From the NCBI GenBank assembly GCA_012520915.1, contig JAAYNJ010000026.1:1-64000 (forward strand): 64,000 nt of DNA, in the 5' to 3' direction. This document shows positions 50,467-60,327 of the stretch, piece by piece. This stretch comes from Oscillospiraceae bacterium. Its GTDB lineage: Bacteria > Bacillota > Clostridia > Oscillospirales > Ruminococcaceae. The first letter of the stretch is position 1. Every line of letters starts with the position of its first letter. Below the pieces are notes generated by a model, which saw nothing but the letters and a program-made list of their open reading frames with translations, searched no databases and was not told where the DNA came from. The translations under genes were made by a program, and so were the position numbers.

Positions 50467-51404
50467 TGGCAAAGGAATTTTCCCACATACCGGTGCTTCT
50501 CGAAGAAGTAATTGAAAATATGGGCCTGAGAGAGGGGATGACCTGTCTTGACGGAACCGTGGGGGGAGCGGGGCATTCAGGTGAGATTGTTAAGAGAATA
50601 GGAAACGGCGGAAGGCTGTTTTGCATAGACAGGGATCCCGAAGCGGTAAAAACGGCTTCAAACAGGCTTTCGGAATACAAAAACGTGACGGTGATAGAGG
50701 GAAACTTCAGGGATATCTCAATCCTGTTGCCGGACGAAAAGGGAAAAATCGATTCCGCACTGCTCGACCTCGGCGTTTCGAGCCACCAGCTGGATACCCC
50801 TGAAAGGGGTTTTTCGTACCACGAGGATGCGGCGCTCGACATGAGAATGTCAAATAAGGGAATGACGGCGGCGGAGATTGTAAACGAAGCGGATGAAGAA
50901 TATCTCGCGGATATACTGAGAAAATTCGGAGAAGAGAAGTTCGCACGGCTGATTGCAAAAAAGATAGTTAACTCAAGAGAAAGCGAAAAGATAGAGACGA
51001 CCGGCAGGCTTGCCGAAATTGTTATTTCATCGCTTCCCCCGTCTGTCAGAAGAAAGGGCGGAAATCCGGCGCAAAAGACCTTTATGGCTTTGAGGATTGC
51101 GGTAAACGACGAGTTGGCTTCGCTGGAAGAGGGACTTAAAGATATCTTCGAATATCTCTCTCCGAAAGGCAGACTGACGGTAATAACCTTCCACTCGCTG
51201 GAAGACAGAATAGTAAAAAACTTTTTTAAATCCCTCGCAACAGGCTGTACCTGCCCTCCGGACTTTCCCGTCTGTGTATGCGGAAAAGAACCGAAGGGGA
51301 AGATAGTAAACAAAAAACCGGTTACGGCATCGACGGATGAAATTGAAAACAACAGACGTTCGAGAAGCGCAAAACTCAGAACGATAGAGAAGGTGGAAGA
51401 ATGA
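50466..51404 (+). CDS. rsmH: 16S rRNA (cytosine-1402-N4) methyltransferase
   Basis: A 312-residue SAM-dependent enzyme (MraW) that methylates C1402 in the decoding centre. HIPVLLEEVIENM opens the protein, CLDGTVGGAGHSGEI near residues 22-36 is the SAM site, DLGVSSHQLD and FSYHEDAALDMRM follow, and RIAVNDELASLEEGL plus TFHSLEDRIVKNFF close the family signature. Cysteines near the C-terminus (CTCPPDFPVCVCG) are common in the family. ATG overlaps the mraZ stop. Confidence 0.95.
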   Translation: MAKEFSHIPVLLEEVIENMGLREGMTCLDGTVGGAGHSGEIVKRIGNGGRLFCIDRDPEAVKTASNRLSEYKNVTVIEGNFRDISILLPDEKGKIDSALLDLGVSSHQLDTPERGFSYHEDAALDMRMSNKGMTAAEIVNEADEEYLADILRKFGEEKFARLIAKKIVNSRESEKIETTGRLAEIVISSLPPSVRRKGGNPAQKTFMALRIAVNDELASLEEGLKDIFEYLSPKGRLTVITFHSLEDRIVKNFFKSLATGCTCPPDFPVCVCGKEPKGKIVNKKPVTASTDEIENNRRSRSAKLRTIEKVEE

Positions 51405-51862
51405 GCACAACGGCATATGATCTTTCAAGATTTTCAAGTGAAAACGTCGTTGAAAGACGGAGGATTGAGGTAATCGACAATCCTAAAAGGGCGGCGAAAA
51501 GCACGAGGTACCGCGGTACCCTGATAATGCTTTCCGTCTTTTTGGTTGTGCTGATGGTGTTAACCGTTTATAATAATATGGTGCTTACGGACACTAAAAA
51601 TCTCGCGAATGCAGCGGTAAGCAATCTCAACTCATTGGAGAGCGAATACACATACCTAAGCTATAAACTTGACAGCATGGTGTCGCTTAAAAATGCCGAA
51701 GACTATGTGGTGAAAGAGCTCGGACTTGTCAAAGTCAATCCCTCCCAGGTTGAGTACATAAGCCTGCAGAACAGCGATGTCATAGAGAAGAACGAGATAT
51801 CGGAACAGAAGATAACGGATATTTTTACGAGACTCTGGTCTGCTGTCATCGCGATATTTTGA
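51401..51862 (+). CDS. ftsL: FtsL-like septum protein
   Basis: A 153-residue bitopic protein. A basic cytoplasmic N-terminus, one helix (about residues 43-63), then an extracytoplasmic coiled coil with SLESEYTYLSYKLDSMVSL and the DYVVKELGLVKVNPSQVEYI stretch seen in clostridial FtsL. It would form the FtsQLB-type complex with DivIB. Sequence conservation in this family is low, so assignment also uses the place between rsmH and the PBP gene. ATG overlaps the rsmH stop by four bases. Confidence 0.8.
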   Translation: MSTTAYDLSRFSSENVVERRRIEVIDNPKRAAKSTRYRGTLIMLSVFLVVLMVLTVYNNMVLTDTKNLANAAVSNLNSLESEYTYLSYKLDSMVSLKNAEDYVVKELGLVKVNPSQVEYISLQNSDVIEKNEISEQKITDIFTRLWSAVIAIF

Positions 51863-51886
51863 TGACGGAGGTGACTTTTTAACCGG

Positions 51887-54091
51887 GTGAGTGAAGGTAA
51901 AAAAAACGTGAAGAGGGCAGTGAACGCAAAAATAAAAATTACCGGCATGGTACTTTTGCTCATTGTTCTCTTTTTATTTTTAGCGGTGAGACTGACCGTG
52001 ATTGCGGTCGTTGATCATAAAAAGTATTCGGAACTTGCGACCTCCCAACAGGTGAGGGATATGGAAATAACGCCCAAGAGGGGAACCATATACGACACCA
52101 ACATGAATGTGCTTGCAGAGAGCGCCGTCTGCTGGACCGTCGCCATTTCTCCCGACGACATCGGGGACGATGCGGAAAAAGTGGCAGAATTTCTCGGCGA
52201 ACTGCTCGACATAGACAGCGAATCGATTGTTGAAAAGAGCAAGGAAGGCGGAAAATATTCGAGAATAATGCGGAAGGTCGATGAACCGACCGCGGCGAAA
52301 ATCAGAGAGTTTGCAAAAACGGAGAAAATAGGCGGAATAATTTTGGAGGAAGACTCCAAAAGATACTACCCCTACGGCAATTTCGCTTCACACATTTTGG
52401 GATTTGTCGGAACCGACAACTACGGACTTGCCGGATTGGAGGCATCCTACAACAGTGTCTTGTCGGGCACTTCCGGGCGCATAATTACGGCGCAGAACGC
52501 TGTCGGCTCGGAGATGTATTATCAGTATGAATCGGTTTACAACCCCGTCGAAGGCCAAAATCTCGTATTGACGATAGACGAAGTTATACAGCACTATCTC
52601 GAAAGCGCGCTTGAAACCGCAGTCAAAGAGCATCACGTCGCAAACAGGGCGACGGGAATTATAATGGATGTCAATACCGGCGCCATACTCGGTATGGCGA
52701 CAAAGGGGGATTTTGATCCCAACAATCCCTTTGAAATAATCGACCCCGTGGTTCTCGAAAGACTCGAGAAGATAGAGAACGAGGAGGAGAGGGAAAAGGC
52801 TTATTACGCCGAACAGGAAAAACAGTGGAACAACAAGGCGATAGGCGAGATATACGAGCCCGGTTCGGTCTATAAAGTTATAACCGCGGCTACGGCGCTT
52901 GAGACAAATTCCGTTTCGATGGACTCGACCTTCTACTGCGGCGGCTCTATCGAGGTTATAGAAGGAACGACGATGTACTGTGCGATTATGGCGCATGGAA
53001 TGCAGACGTTTCCGGAATGTCTTGTAAACTCCTGCAACCCCGGTTTTATACAGATTGGCCAGCGTATAGGAAGACAGAATTTCTGGGAGTATTTTAAAGC
53101 CTTCGGTTTCTCGGAAAAGACCGGCATAGACCTGCCGGGAGAGACGGACAGCGTCTATTATACCGCTGATCAGATGGGGATAGTGGAGCTCGCAAGCGTC
53201 TCCTACGGACAGTCCAACTCGATAACTCCGATACAGATGATAACGGCGTTTTCGGCCACCGTAAACGGGGGGTATCTCGTAACGCCCCATGTCGTTCGTC
53301 AGATAATAGACAACGACGGAAATGTCATAGAAAACATCGGGGGAGAAATAAAGCGTCAGGTGATAAGCAGAGAGACATCGGACCGCATGAGACTCATGCT
53401 GGAAGATGTTGTTACCGGTTTTGGAAGCAGAAACGCCTATGTTTCGGGCTTTAGAATAGGCGGTAAAAGCGGTACCTCTCAGAAACTCAGCAGTGAAAAT
53501 GAAAGGGCGTTTGTCGCTTCATTCTGCGTCTTTGCTCCGGTTGACGATCCGCAGATTGCCTGCCTCGTACTGCTTGACGAAGCAAACAGCTATTCGATAT
53601 ATGGAACGGCGCTCGTCGGCCCGGTAGTTGCAAATATAATGTCGAACACCCTGCCTTATCTGGGTGTGGAACCCTCATATACCGAAGAGGAACTGCTGAC
53701 GGTTGATGTCGGGGTTCCCAATGTGGTGGGCATGTCGCTCACTATGGCATACGACCAGATGCAGAAAAAAGGACTCAAATTTGAAGTCGTGGGGGACGGA
53801 ACGAGCGTGACCGAGCAGAGTCCGAAAGGCGGATTTGCCGCGCCAAGGGGTACGGTTGTTTACCTTTACACCGGTGATGAGACGCCGCAATTCGTGGATA
53901 TGCCGGATTTGTCAAACATGTCTCCGTCAAATGCCGTTTCGACGCTCAAATCCTACGGATTGAATGTGAGAATGACCGGCCCCGACAACTCCGGATCGAT
54001 TGTCGTGTATCAGAGCCACGATCCCGGCGAAAAGGTTCTTACGGGCACCGTCATAACGATAGAAGTTGTTGACAGCACGGGACGCGACTAA
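51887..54091 (+). CDS. Class B penicillin-binding protein with two PASTA domains
   Basis: A 734-residue septal transpeptidase of the FtsI/SpoVD type. One N-terminal helix (about residues 15-35), a dimerisation domain (RDMEITPKRGTIYDTN), then the transpeptidase with EPGSVYKVITAATALE (SxxK), NSCNPG (SxN) and GGKSGTSQK (KSG). Two PASTA units end the protein (from about 605: VPNVVGMSLTMAYDQM; MPDLSNMSPSNAVSTL). SpoVD and PBP2X both have this layout, so sporulation versus division use is open. GTG start; GGAGGTGA lies a little far upstream (about 11 bases). Confidence 0.9.
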   Translation: MSEGKKNVKRAVNAKIKITGMVLLLIVLFLFLAVRLTVIAVVDHKKYSELATSQQVRDMEITPKRGTIYDTNMNVLAESAVCWTVAISPDDIGDDAEKVAEFLGELLDIDSESIVEKSKEGGKYSRIMRKVDEPTAAKIREFAKTEKIGGIILEEDSKRYYPYGNFASHILGFVGTDNYGLAGLEASYNSVLSGTSGRIITAQNAVGSEMYYQYESVYNPVEGQNLVLTIDEVIQHYLESALETAVKEHHVANRATGIIMDVNTGAILGMATKGDFDPNNPFEIIDPVVLERLEKIENEEEREKAYYAEQEKQWNNKAIGEIYEPGSVYKVITAATALETNSVSMDSTFYCGGSIEVIEGTTMYCAIMAHGMQTFPECLVNSCNPGFIQIGQRIGRQNFWEYFKAFGFSEKTGIDLPGETDSVYYTADQMGIVELASVSYGQSNSITPIQMITAFSATVNGGYLVTPHVVRQIIDNDGNVIENIGGEIKRQVISRETSDRMRLMLEDVVTGFGSRNAYVSGFRIGGKSGTSQKLSSENERAFVASFCVFAPVDDPQIACLVLLDEANSYSIYGTALVGPVVANIMSNTLPYLGVEPSYTEEELLTVDVGVPNVVGMSLTMAYDQMQKKGLKFEVVGDGTSVTEQSPKGGFAAPRGTVVYLYTGDETPQFVDMPDLSNMSPSNAVSTLKSYGLNVRMTGPDNSGSIVVYQSHDPGEKVLTGTVITIEVVDSTGRD

Positions 54092-54101
54092 GGGGGCGAA
54101 G

Positions 54102-55565
54102 TTGAAGTTTTTTGAGCTGTTGAAAAAAGCAGGATATGAAGATGAAGGTTTGAGGATACCCGATTTCGAGGTATCGAATATTGCCTCAGACTTAGGAAGA
54201 GTGGGGGAAAACTCCGTATTCGTCGCTGTAAAAGGCGCTTCTTTTGACGGCAACAGCGTGATAGAAACCGCCTTCGAAAAAGGCGCCAAAGCTGTATTTA
54301 CCGAATATCCCAGGGGAAGAAGGAATGAAATCGCCGTCGAAAACGCAAGGGAGGCAAACGCAAAACTCTGCCGGGCATTTTTCGGCGCGCCTTTCGACCT
54401 TAAGACGATAGCGGTTACGGGAACTAACGGAAAAACCACGGTTACCGCGACGATATACCTCGCTCTTAAAAATTTCGGCATAAAGTCCGGACTTGTCGGA
54501 ACGGTTGAATACAGAATAGGGGAATCCTCCATACCCGCCAAGTTTACAACACCCGAAGCATACGACTTCTTTTCGCTGTTGAGACGCATGCAGGACAGCG
54601 GTTGTGAATTCGCATCAATTGAGGCGTCGTCGCAGGCGCTGGCTCAAAAGAGAATTTACGGAGAAGTTTTCGACATAGCCGTCTTCACAAATCTCTCAAC
54701 GGATCATCTCGACTATCACGGGGATATGGAGAGCTATTATTCGGCAAAAAAACTGCTGTTTTCTTCGGCGAAAAAAGCGGTTATAAATATTGACGACGAA
54801 TACGGAAAAAGATTGTCGCGGGAACTTGACGGAGATGTTGCAACTTTTTCAATGCGCGAAGATGCGGACTATGTAGCAGAAAAGATAATCCATTCCGTCG
54901 ACGGAACGAAATTTGTTTTAAAGGGTAAGGATTTTAAGGAGTTTATATCCTTTCCGATATCGGGGGACTTCTCCGTTTACAATGCGGCGATGGCTGCCAT
55001 AGTGCTCATAGAGTCGGGGTTTGAAGCCGAAAAAGCCGCGAAAATGGTATCTTCCGTGACTAAGATTAAGGGAAGAAACGAGAGGATAATTTCAAAGGAA
55101 GAAGCCGGATTTACCGTGATACGGGATTTTGCGCACACCGCCGAAGCGCTCGATTCGTTTCTGTCGTCCGTAAGGGAGTATTTTAAAGGCAGAATGATTG
55201 TTCTTTTCGGTGCCGCGGGAGACAGAGACCCCTCAAAAAGGGCGGATATGTCGAAAGTTGTGGCGAAATATGCCGAATTTATAGTTGTAACCTCCGACAA
55301 CCCGAGGACGGAGAATGAAGAAAAGATTATTGCCGAACTCTGTGAACCGCTTGAAACATCGGGTGCAAAGTATATTGCGGAAAAAGACAGGGAAAAGGCG
55401 ATAAAAACCGCAATGGATCTCTGCAGAGAGGGGGATATGCTTCTCCTCTGCGGAAAGGGACACGAAGATTACCAGGTGTTTGACGGCTATACCGTATACT
55501 TTGACGAACAAAGGATAGCAAGAGATTACCTGAAGGAGGGATATCATGAAAAAGACCGGAATTAA
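54102..55565 (+). CDS. murE: UDP-MurNAc-tripeptide synthetase, probably meso-DAP adding
   Basis: A 487-residue Mur ligase that adds the third amino acid of the stem peptide. VTGTNGKTTVTATIYLAL (P-loop, about residues 105-122), GTVEYRIGES, EASSQAL, TNLSTDHLDYHG and the C-terminal TSDNPRTE are MurE signatures; DNPR marks meso-diaminopimelate specificity. TTG at 54102, right after AGGGGGCG, is the likely start; the frame is open to 54066 inside the PBP gene. It overlaps murF by 20 bases. Confidence 0.92.
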   Translation: MKFFELLKKAGYEDEGLRIPDFEVSNIASDLGRVGENSVFVAVKGASFDGNSVIETAFEKGAKAVFTEYPRGRRNEIAVENAREANAKLCRAFFGAPFDLKTIAVTGTNGKTTVTATIYLALKNFGIKSGLVGTVEYRIGESSIPAKFTTPEAYDFFSLLRRMQDSGCEFASIEASSQALAQKRIYGEVFDIAVFTNLSTDHLDYHGDMESYYSAKKLLFSSAKKAVINIDDEYGKRLSRELDGDVATFSMREDADYVAEKIIHSVDGTKFVLKGKDFKEFISFPISGDFSVYNAAMAAIVLIESGFEAEKAAKMVSSVTKIKGRNERIISKEEAGFTVIRDFAHTAEALDSFLSSVREYFKGRMIVLFGAAGDRDPSKRADMSKVVAKYAEFIVVTSDNPRTENEEKIIAELCEPLETSGAKYIAEKDREKAIKTAMDLCREGDMLLLCGKGHEDYQVFDGYTVYFDEQRIARDYLKEGYHEKDRN

Positions 55566-56910
55566 GGGAATGTTAAACGGCGTGGCAAAATACGACGGTC
55601 CGGATTTTGAAGTCGATAACATACTGACCGATTCGAGGAAGGCCGTCAAAGGATCGGTATATGTGGCAATAAAAGGCGACAGGTTTGACGGCAACGACTT
55701 TGTAATCGACGCCGCGGAAAAGGGAGCCGTTTTGGCGGTTGCCGAAAGAGAAATAGAGGGGGCGAAAATCCCGGTGCTGGTAGTGCCCGATACGAAAGAC
55801 GCCCTCATTCAGATGGCGGGAAACTACAGGAAGAAATTTGACATTCCCGCAGTTGCCGTGACGGGAAGCGTCGGCAAGACCACCACCAAGGAAATGGTCG
55901 CTGCCATACTCTCCCGTTTCGGGAAAACTTTAAAAAACGAGGGCAACCTGAATAACGAGATAGGTCTTCCCACCACCATCTTCAAACTCGACGACAGTTA
56001 CGAACTTGCCGTTTTTGAAATGGGCATGAACGGGCTGGGGGACATAAGAAAACTGACTATGGCCGTAAAGCCGAAGATAGCGATAATAACGGGTATCGGT
56101 GTATCCCACATCGAGCTTTTGGGCAGCCGTGAAAACATACTGAAAGCGAAACTCGAAATAACCGAAGGTGTTCTGCCCGGGGGCATCGTGGTTTTAAACG
56201 GCGACGACGACTTTCTCATGAGCGCCGCCGACGATATAAGCTTTATGACGTCCGCCTACGGAATCAGAAACACCGAGTGCAATGTGGTGGCAAAGCGGAT
56301 AATGACCCGTTCGAACTGCTGCGAATTTACCATACACGACAGGATAAACGGAGAATTCGAGGTAATGATACCGACCGTCGGAAGACATAACATCTCTAAC
56401 GCGCTGGCGGCTTATACCGCAGGAACGAGAATGGGCTTGTCGGCCGAAATCTGTGCCGAAGCGCTTGCGGATTTCGTTCCGGCGGAGATGAGACAGAATA
56501 TTGTTGAATTTAAGGGCATAAAGGTTATCGAAGACTGCTATAACGCAAATCCCGATTCCATGAAAGCCGCGCTCTCGACGCTTGATGAACTGCCGATAAA
56601 GGGAATTAGGGTTGCGGTGCTCGGAGATATGCTTGAACTCGGCGAATACGCCGTAAAGGAACACAGCAATCTCGGATTGATAGCGGCGAAATCCGGAATA
56701 GATGTATTGCTCTGCATAGGCGAATTTACCAAAAACACCGTAAAATCCGCAAAAGCCGCAAGAATTGCCGAAGCCGTACACTTCGACGACAGAAAAGAGC
56801 TTGCCGAATATCTGAAAAAGACGCTGAGACCCGGAGATGCCGTTCTGTTTAAAGGAAGCAGGGGTATGAAGATCGAAGAGATTATGGATATGTTTTATAA
56901 CGGCGACTGA
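55546..56910 (+). CDS. murF: UDP-MurNAc-tripeptide D-alanyl-D-alanine ligase
   Basis: A 454-residue Mur ligase that completes the pentapeptide precursor. VTGSVGKTTTKEMVAAIL near residues 105-122 is the P-loop; NLNNEIGLPTTIF, FEMGMNGLGDI, and EDCYNANPDSMKAAL are MurF-specific. Begins behind AAGGAGG inside murE. The gap to mraY, 56911-56999, holds no gene. Confidence 0.95.
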   Translation: MKKTGIKGMLNGVAKYDGPDFEVDNILTDSRKAVKGSVYVAIKGDRFDGNDFVIDAAEKGAVLAVAEREIEGAKIPVLVVPDTKDALIQMAGNYRKKFDIPAVAVTGSVGKTTTKEMVAAILSRFGKTLKNEGNLNNEIGLPTTIFKLDDSYELAVFEMGMNGLGDIRKLTMAVKPKIAIITGIGVSHIELLGSRENILKAKLEITEGVLPGGIVVLNGDDDFLMSAADDISFMTSAYGIRNTECNVVAKRIMTRSNCCEFTIHDRINGEFEVMIPTVGRHNISNALAAYTAGTRMGLSAEICAEALADFVPAEMRQNIVEFKGIKVIEDCYNANPDSMKAALSTLDELPIKGIRVAVLGDMLELGEYAVKEHSNLGLIAAKSGIDVLLCIGEFTKNTVKSAKAARIAEAVHFDDRKELAEYLKKTLRPGDAVLFKGSRGMKIEEIMDMFYNGD

Positions 56911-56999
56911 TCTTCGATTTGCATAATGAGTTGCCGCGGTGTAGAATTACGCGACGCGAATTATAAATAAACGGCTTTTTAGCCGAAGACGGAGTTTGT

Positions 57000-58028
57000 A
57001 TGGAAAGAACGGCAATACTGGTAACGGCGATAATATCGCTTACAGTCACGGGAGTATCGGGATTTTTTGTGATTCCGATGTTGCGGAGACTAAAATACGG
57101 TCAGATTATAAAAGAAATAGGACCCACATGGCATAAAAGCAAAGAAGGCCTGCCCACCATGGGCGGTGTGATGATTATTTTCGGGGTTGTTACAGCCCTT
57201 GCCGTCGGATATATAACGCTGATATTGGAGGCTCCGCACTTTTTGGGCGAGCAGTTTTTCGCCGAAAATATCAGATTTTATGCCGGACTCGGACTGGCTC
57301 TTCTCATGGGATTGATGGGCTTCATCGACGACATGATGAAGATTAAGAGAAAAAACAATCTGGGACTTCGCGCCAGGTATAAACTGATACTTCAACTAAT
57401 CTTCGCTTCGGCTTATATCTATGTCCTGACCGCGTTCGGAGCCGCATCGACTATGGTTAAAATTCCCTTTATAGGGGAATTTGAGTTTGGAAAATACTAT
57501 TATATTTTGGCGGTGCTGATGATTGCCGGCTTTACGAATGCCGTAAACATAACCGACGGGATAGACGGACTCGCATCCTCAATCACATTTGTCGTTTCCC
57601 TCGCGTATATCGTGATTTCGATTCTGCTCGGATATGTGGCGACGGGTCTGATGTCGACCGCGCTTGCTGGAGCCATGGCCGGATTTATTGTCTGGAACTT
57701 CCATCCCGCGAAGGTGATACTGGGGGATACCGGTTCCATGTTTTTAGGCGGAATGCTTTCGGCGATGGCCTTTTCCGTCGATTTTCCCGCATTGATGATA
57801 ATAGCCGGCGGCGTGTTTTTTATAGAGGCTTTTTCGGTAATGCTCCAGATGACCTGGTTTAAAATCACAAAACTGATTACCGGCAAAGGCAGAAGAATAT
57901 TTAAAATGTCACCCATACACCACCATTTCGAAATGTGCGGAATGTCGGAAATTATGATAGTTTCCGTCTTTTCGCTGGTTACTCTGATACTCTGCGTCAT
58001 TTCGGTTCTGGCGGTAAATCTGCTTTGA
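57000..58028 (+). CDS. mraY: Phospho-MurNAc-pentapeptide translocase
   Basis: A 342-residue integral membrane enzyme that makes lipid I. About ten hydrophobic helices; PTMGGVMIIFGV near residues 49-60, GFIDDMMKIKRKNNLG (Asp-Asp pair) near 103-118, NAVNITDGIDGLA near 180-192, and the cytosolic HHHFEMCG near the end are the conserved motifs. The ATG follows CGGAG. Full length. The next gene is ftsW; murD, usual here, is absent. Confidence 0.95.
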   Translation: MERTAILVTAIISLTVTGVSGFFVIPMLRRLKYGQIIKEIGPTWHKSKEGLPTMGGVMIIFGVVTALAVGYITLILEAPHFLGEQFFAENIRFYAGLGLALLMGLMGFIDDMMKIKRKNNLGLRARYKLILQLIFASAYIYVLTAFGAASTMVKIPFIGEFEFGKYYYILAVLMIAGFTNAVNITDGIDGLASSITFVVSLAYIVISILLGYVATGLMSTALAGAMAGFIVWNFHPAKVILGDTGSMFLGGMLSAMAFSVDFPALMIIAGGVFFIEAFSVMLQMTWFKITKLITGKGRRIFKMSPIHHHFEMCGMSEIMIVSVFSLVTLILCVISVLAVNLL

Positions 58029-58036
58029 GGATATAG

Positions 58037-59194
58037 ATGGAAACAAGCGAAACAAAGAAAAAAAGAACCAAGGTACAGGGAAAGATAGATGTTGCGACTC
58101 TCGTTGTGACGCTTGTTCTTGTTTTCTTCGGACTTATCATGATGTATTCCGCAAGCTACGCAAGCGCAATCTACATGTTCGGAGACGGTTTCAGATATAT
58201 AAGGACACAGGCAATTTATGCGGTGCTCGGCATAATCGCCATGCTCGTCATCTCGAATATAAACTACAGAATACTTCACAGATTTTCCTGGCTTATTCTC
58301 GGCGCAACGATGCTTCTGATGCTTATCACCCTGTTCATGCCTGAGATAAACGGCGCAAGACGGTGGATAATTATCGGAGGTTTTACATTCCAGCCGTCGG
58401 AGCTTATGAAGTTCGCGGTTATCTGCATTATCAGCCATCTCGCGTCGGTAAATCCGAAAGCGATGCGGGATTTCAAATACGGTTTTTTACAACCCGCCAT
58501 TATATTGATATTCGTAGTCGGAATTATGCTGCTCCAGCGGCACCTCTCCGGTTTGATTATTATATTGATGCTCGCCGCAAGCGTTATGTTTCTCGGCGGT
58601 ACGAGAACATCGCTTCTGATGATGTCCGCGGCGGTAGCTGGACTTGTCATTCTCGCCGTTGTGTTAAGCGGAAAATTCGACTACGCGCTGTCAAGATTTC
58701 AGGTATGGAGGGGTTCACCCGAAACCAAATCCATGGGATACCAAACCTTCCAGTCGCTCGTTGCCATCGGTTCGGGGGGACTGTTCGGCTTGGGTCTCGG
58801 AAACTCGCGACAGAAACACCTGTATCTTCCTGAACCCCATAACGATTTTATATTTGCGATAATCTGCGAAGAGCTGGGGCTTGTTGCAGCGCTCACCATA
58901 ATCGCGCTGTTTATTGTATTTATCATTCGGGGGCTTAGGATTTCCCTGCTGGCAAAAGACCGTTTCGGAGCCTTGCTGGCGATGGGCATCACCCTGCAGG
59001 TGGGAATTCAGGCCCTTTTAAATATCGCCGTCGTATCAAACACCATTCCGAATACCGGAATAAGTCTGCCGTTTTTCAGCCAGGGGGGAACCTCGCTCGT
59101 TATTCTCCTGGCGGAAGTCGGGGTTCTGCTTTCGGTATCGAAATATTCCGGGACCCTGATGCCCGTGAGAAAGGCGGAGAAAGGTGGGGATTAG
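58037..59194 (+). CDS. ftsW: SEDS peptidoglycan polymerase FtsW/SpoVE
   Basis: A 385-residue SEDS glycosyltransferase with about ten helices after a basic cytoplasmic start. FQPSELMKFAVICIISHLAS, GNSRQKHLYLPEPHNDFIFAIICEELGL and NTGISLPFFSQGGTSLVI are the conserved SEDS motifs. It polymerises lipid II with the cognate class B PBP encoded upstream. FtsW and SpoVE cannot be told apart by sequence alone. Overlaps murG by 11 bases. Confidence 0.92.
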   Translation: METSETKKKRTKVQGKIDVATLVVTLVLVFFGLIMMYSASYASAIYMFGDGFRYIRTQAIYAVLGIIAMLVISNINYRILHRFSWLILGATMLLMLITLFMPEINGARRWIIIGGFTFQPSELMKFAVICIISHLASVNPKAMRDFKYGFLQPAIILIFVVGIMLLQRHLSGLIIILMLAASVMFLGGTRTSLLMMSAAVAGLVILAVVLSGKFDYALSRFQVWRGSPETKSMGYQTFQSLVAIGSGGLFGLGLGNSRQKHLYLPEPHNDFIFAIICEELGLVAALTIIALFIVFIIRGLRISLLAKDRFGALLAMGITLQVGIQALLNIAVVSNTIPNTGISLPFFSQGGTSLVILLAEVGVLLSVSKYSGTLMPVRKAEKGGD

Positions 59195-60314
59195 AGCGGT
59201 ATTTGCCGCAGGAGGCACGGCGGGGCACATCAATCCCGCGCTTTCCATAGCCAAGAATATTAAAAGCCGGTTTCCCGATTCCGAAATTCTCTTTATCGGA
59301 AGGGAAGACGGAATGGAAAAGGCTCTCGTTAAAAAAGAGGGTTTTGACTTAATTGAGATAAAATCCCACGGGTTTATGAGAAAACTCACGCTCGAGGACA
59401 TAATATTCAATATTAAGTCTTTTTTTAACATCTTTGCCGCCGCCAAAGCCGCAGGGAAGGTGCTTAAAAAATTCAAGCCCGATATAGTCATAGGCTGCGG
59501 AGGATATATCAGCGGTCCGGTTTTGAGAAAAGCCGCAAAAATGGGATATAAGACGGCGATACAGGAACAAAACTCCTATCCCGGACTTACAAACCGGCTT
59601 TTGGCGAAAGATGTGGATCTTATTCTCGCATGCGACGAAATCTGCGCCGAATCTCTCGGACAGCCGAAAAAGACGGTGATTACCGGAAATCCCGTTGACG
59701 AAGACTTTTTTTCGATTGACAAATCCGAAGCCGGAGAAAAACTCGGGGCTAAAGGAAGGTTTACGGTTCTTTCCTTCGGAGGGTCGCTCGGAGCATCGAA
59801 GATAAATGAAATAGCCGCCGGGTTTATGAAACTCCATTATAAATCCGATAAAATTCTGCATATCCACGCGACCGGAAGATACGAGGCAAAGAGCTTTTAT
59901 AAAAGACTCGGCGATCTTTATGAAGATATAAAAAACAGCGGAAATGTCGTTATAAAAGAGTTTATAGATGAAATGCCGCTGTATCTTTCCGCCGCCGACG
60001 TTGTGATTTCGAGAGCCGGAGCCATTACCTTAAGCGAGATAAAGGCGGTTGGAAGGGCATCGGTGCTTATACCTTCCCCCAACGTCACCGAAAATCATCA
60101 ATACAAAAATGCCGTGGTTTTGAGGGATGCCGGCGCGGCGCTCGTATTCGAAGAAAAAGATGCGGACGCGGATATAGTGGCGAAAGAACTTTTAAAACTT
60201 TCGGAAAACAGAGCTCTCGCGGAAGAGATGGGCGAAAATGCCGGCAGGCTCGCCGTGAAAAATACAAACGAAATAATTTTAGACCTTATATTAAAACTCA
60301 TAAATGAAGATTGA
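59184..60314 (+). CDS. murG: UDP-GlcNAc transferase making lipid II
   Basis: A 376-residue GT28 enzyme. AAGGTAGHINPALSIAK near residues 8-24 is the glycine-rich loop; IGCGGYISGPVL, QEQNSYPGLTNRLLA, LSFGGSLGASKINE and SRAGAITLSEIKAVGRASVLIPSP are MurG motifs. GTG start inside ftsW, behind GGCGGAGAAAG. Adds GlcNAc to lipid I on the cytoplasmic face. Confidence 0.94.
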   Translation: MGIRAVFAAGGTAGHINPALSIAKNIKSRFPDSEILFIGREDGMEKALVKKEGFDLIEIKSHGFMRKLTLEDIIFNIKSFFNIFAAAKAAGKVLKKFKPDIVIGCGGYISGPVLRKAAKMGYKTAIQEQNSYPGLTNRLLAKDVDLILACDEICAESLGQPKKTVITGNPVDEDFFSIDKSEAGEKLGAKGRFTVLSFGGSLGASKINEIAAGFMKLHYKSDKILHIHATGRYEAKSFYKRLGDLYEDIKNSGNVVIKEFIDEMPLYLSAADVVISRAGAITLSEIKAVGRASVLIPSPNVTENHQYKNAVVLRDAGAALVFEEKDADADIVAKELLKLSENRALAEEMGENAGRLAVKNTNEIILDLILKLINED

Positions 60315-60327
60315 GCGCGGAGAGTGA

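Noticed and set aside
50303-51352. A 349-residue minus-strand frame over rsmH
   Set aside because: Ser/Pro-rich shadow of the strongly conserved rsmH gene; codon bias explains its length.
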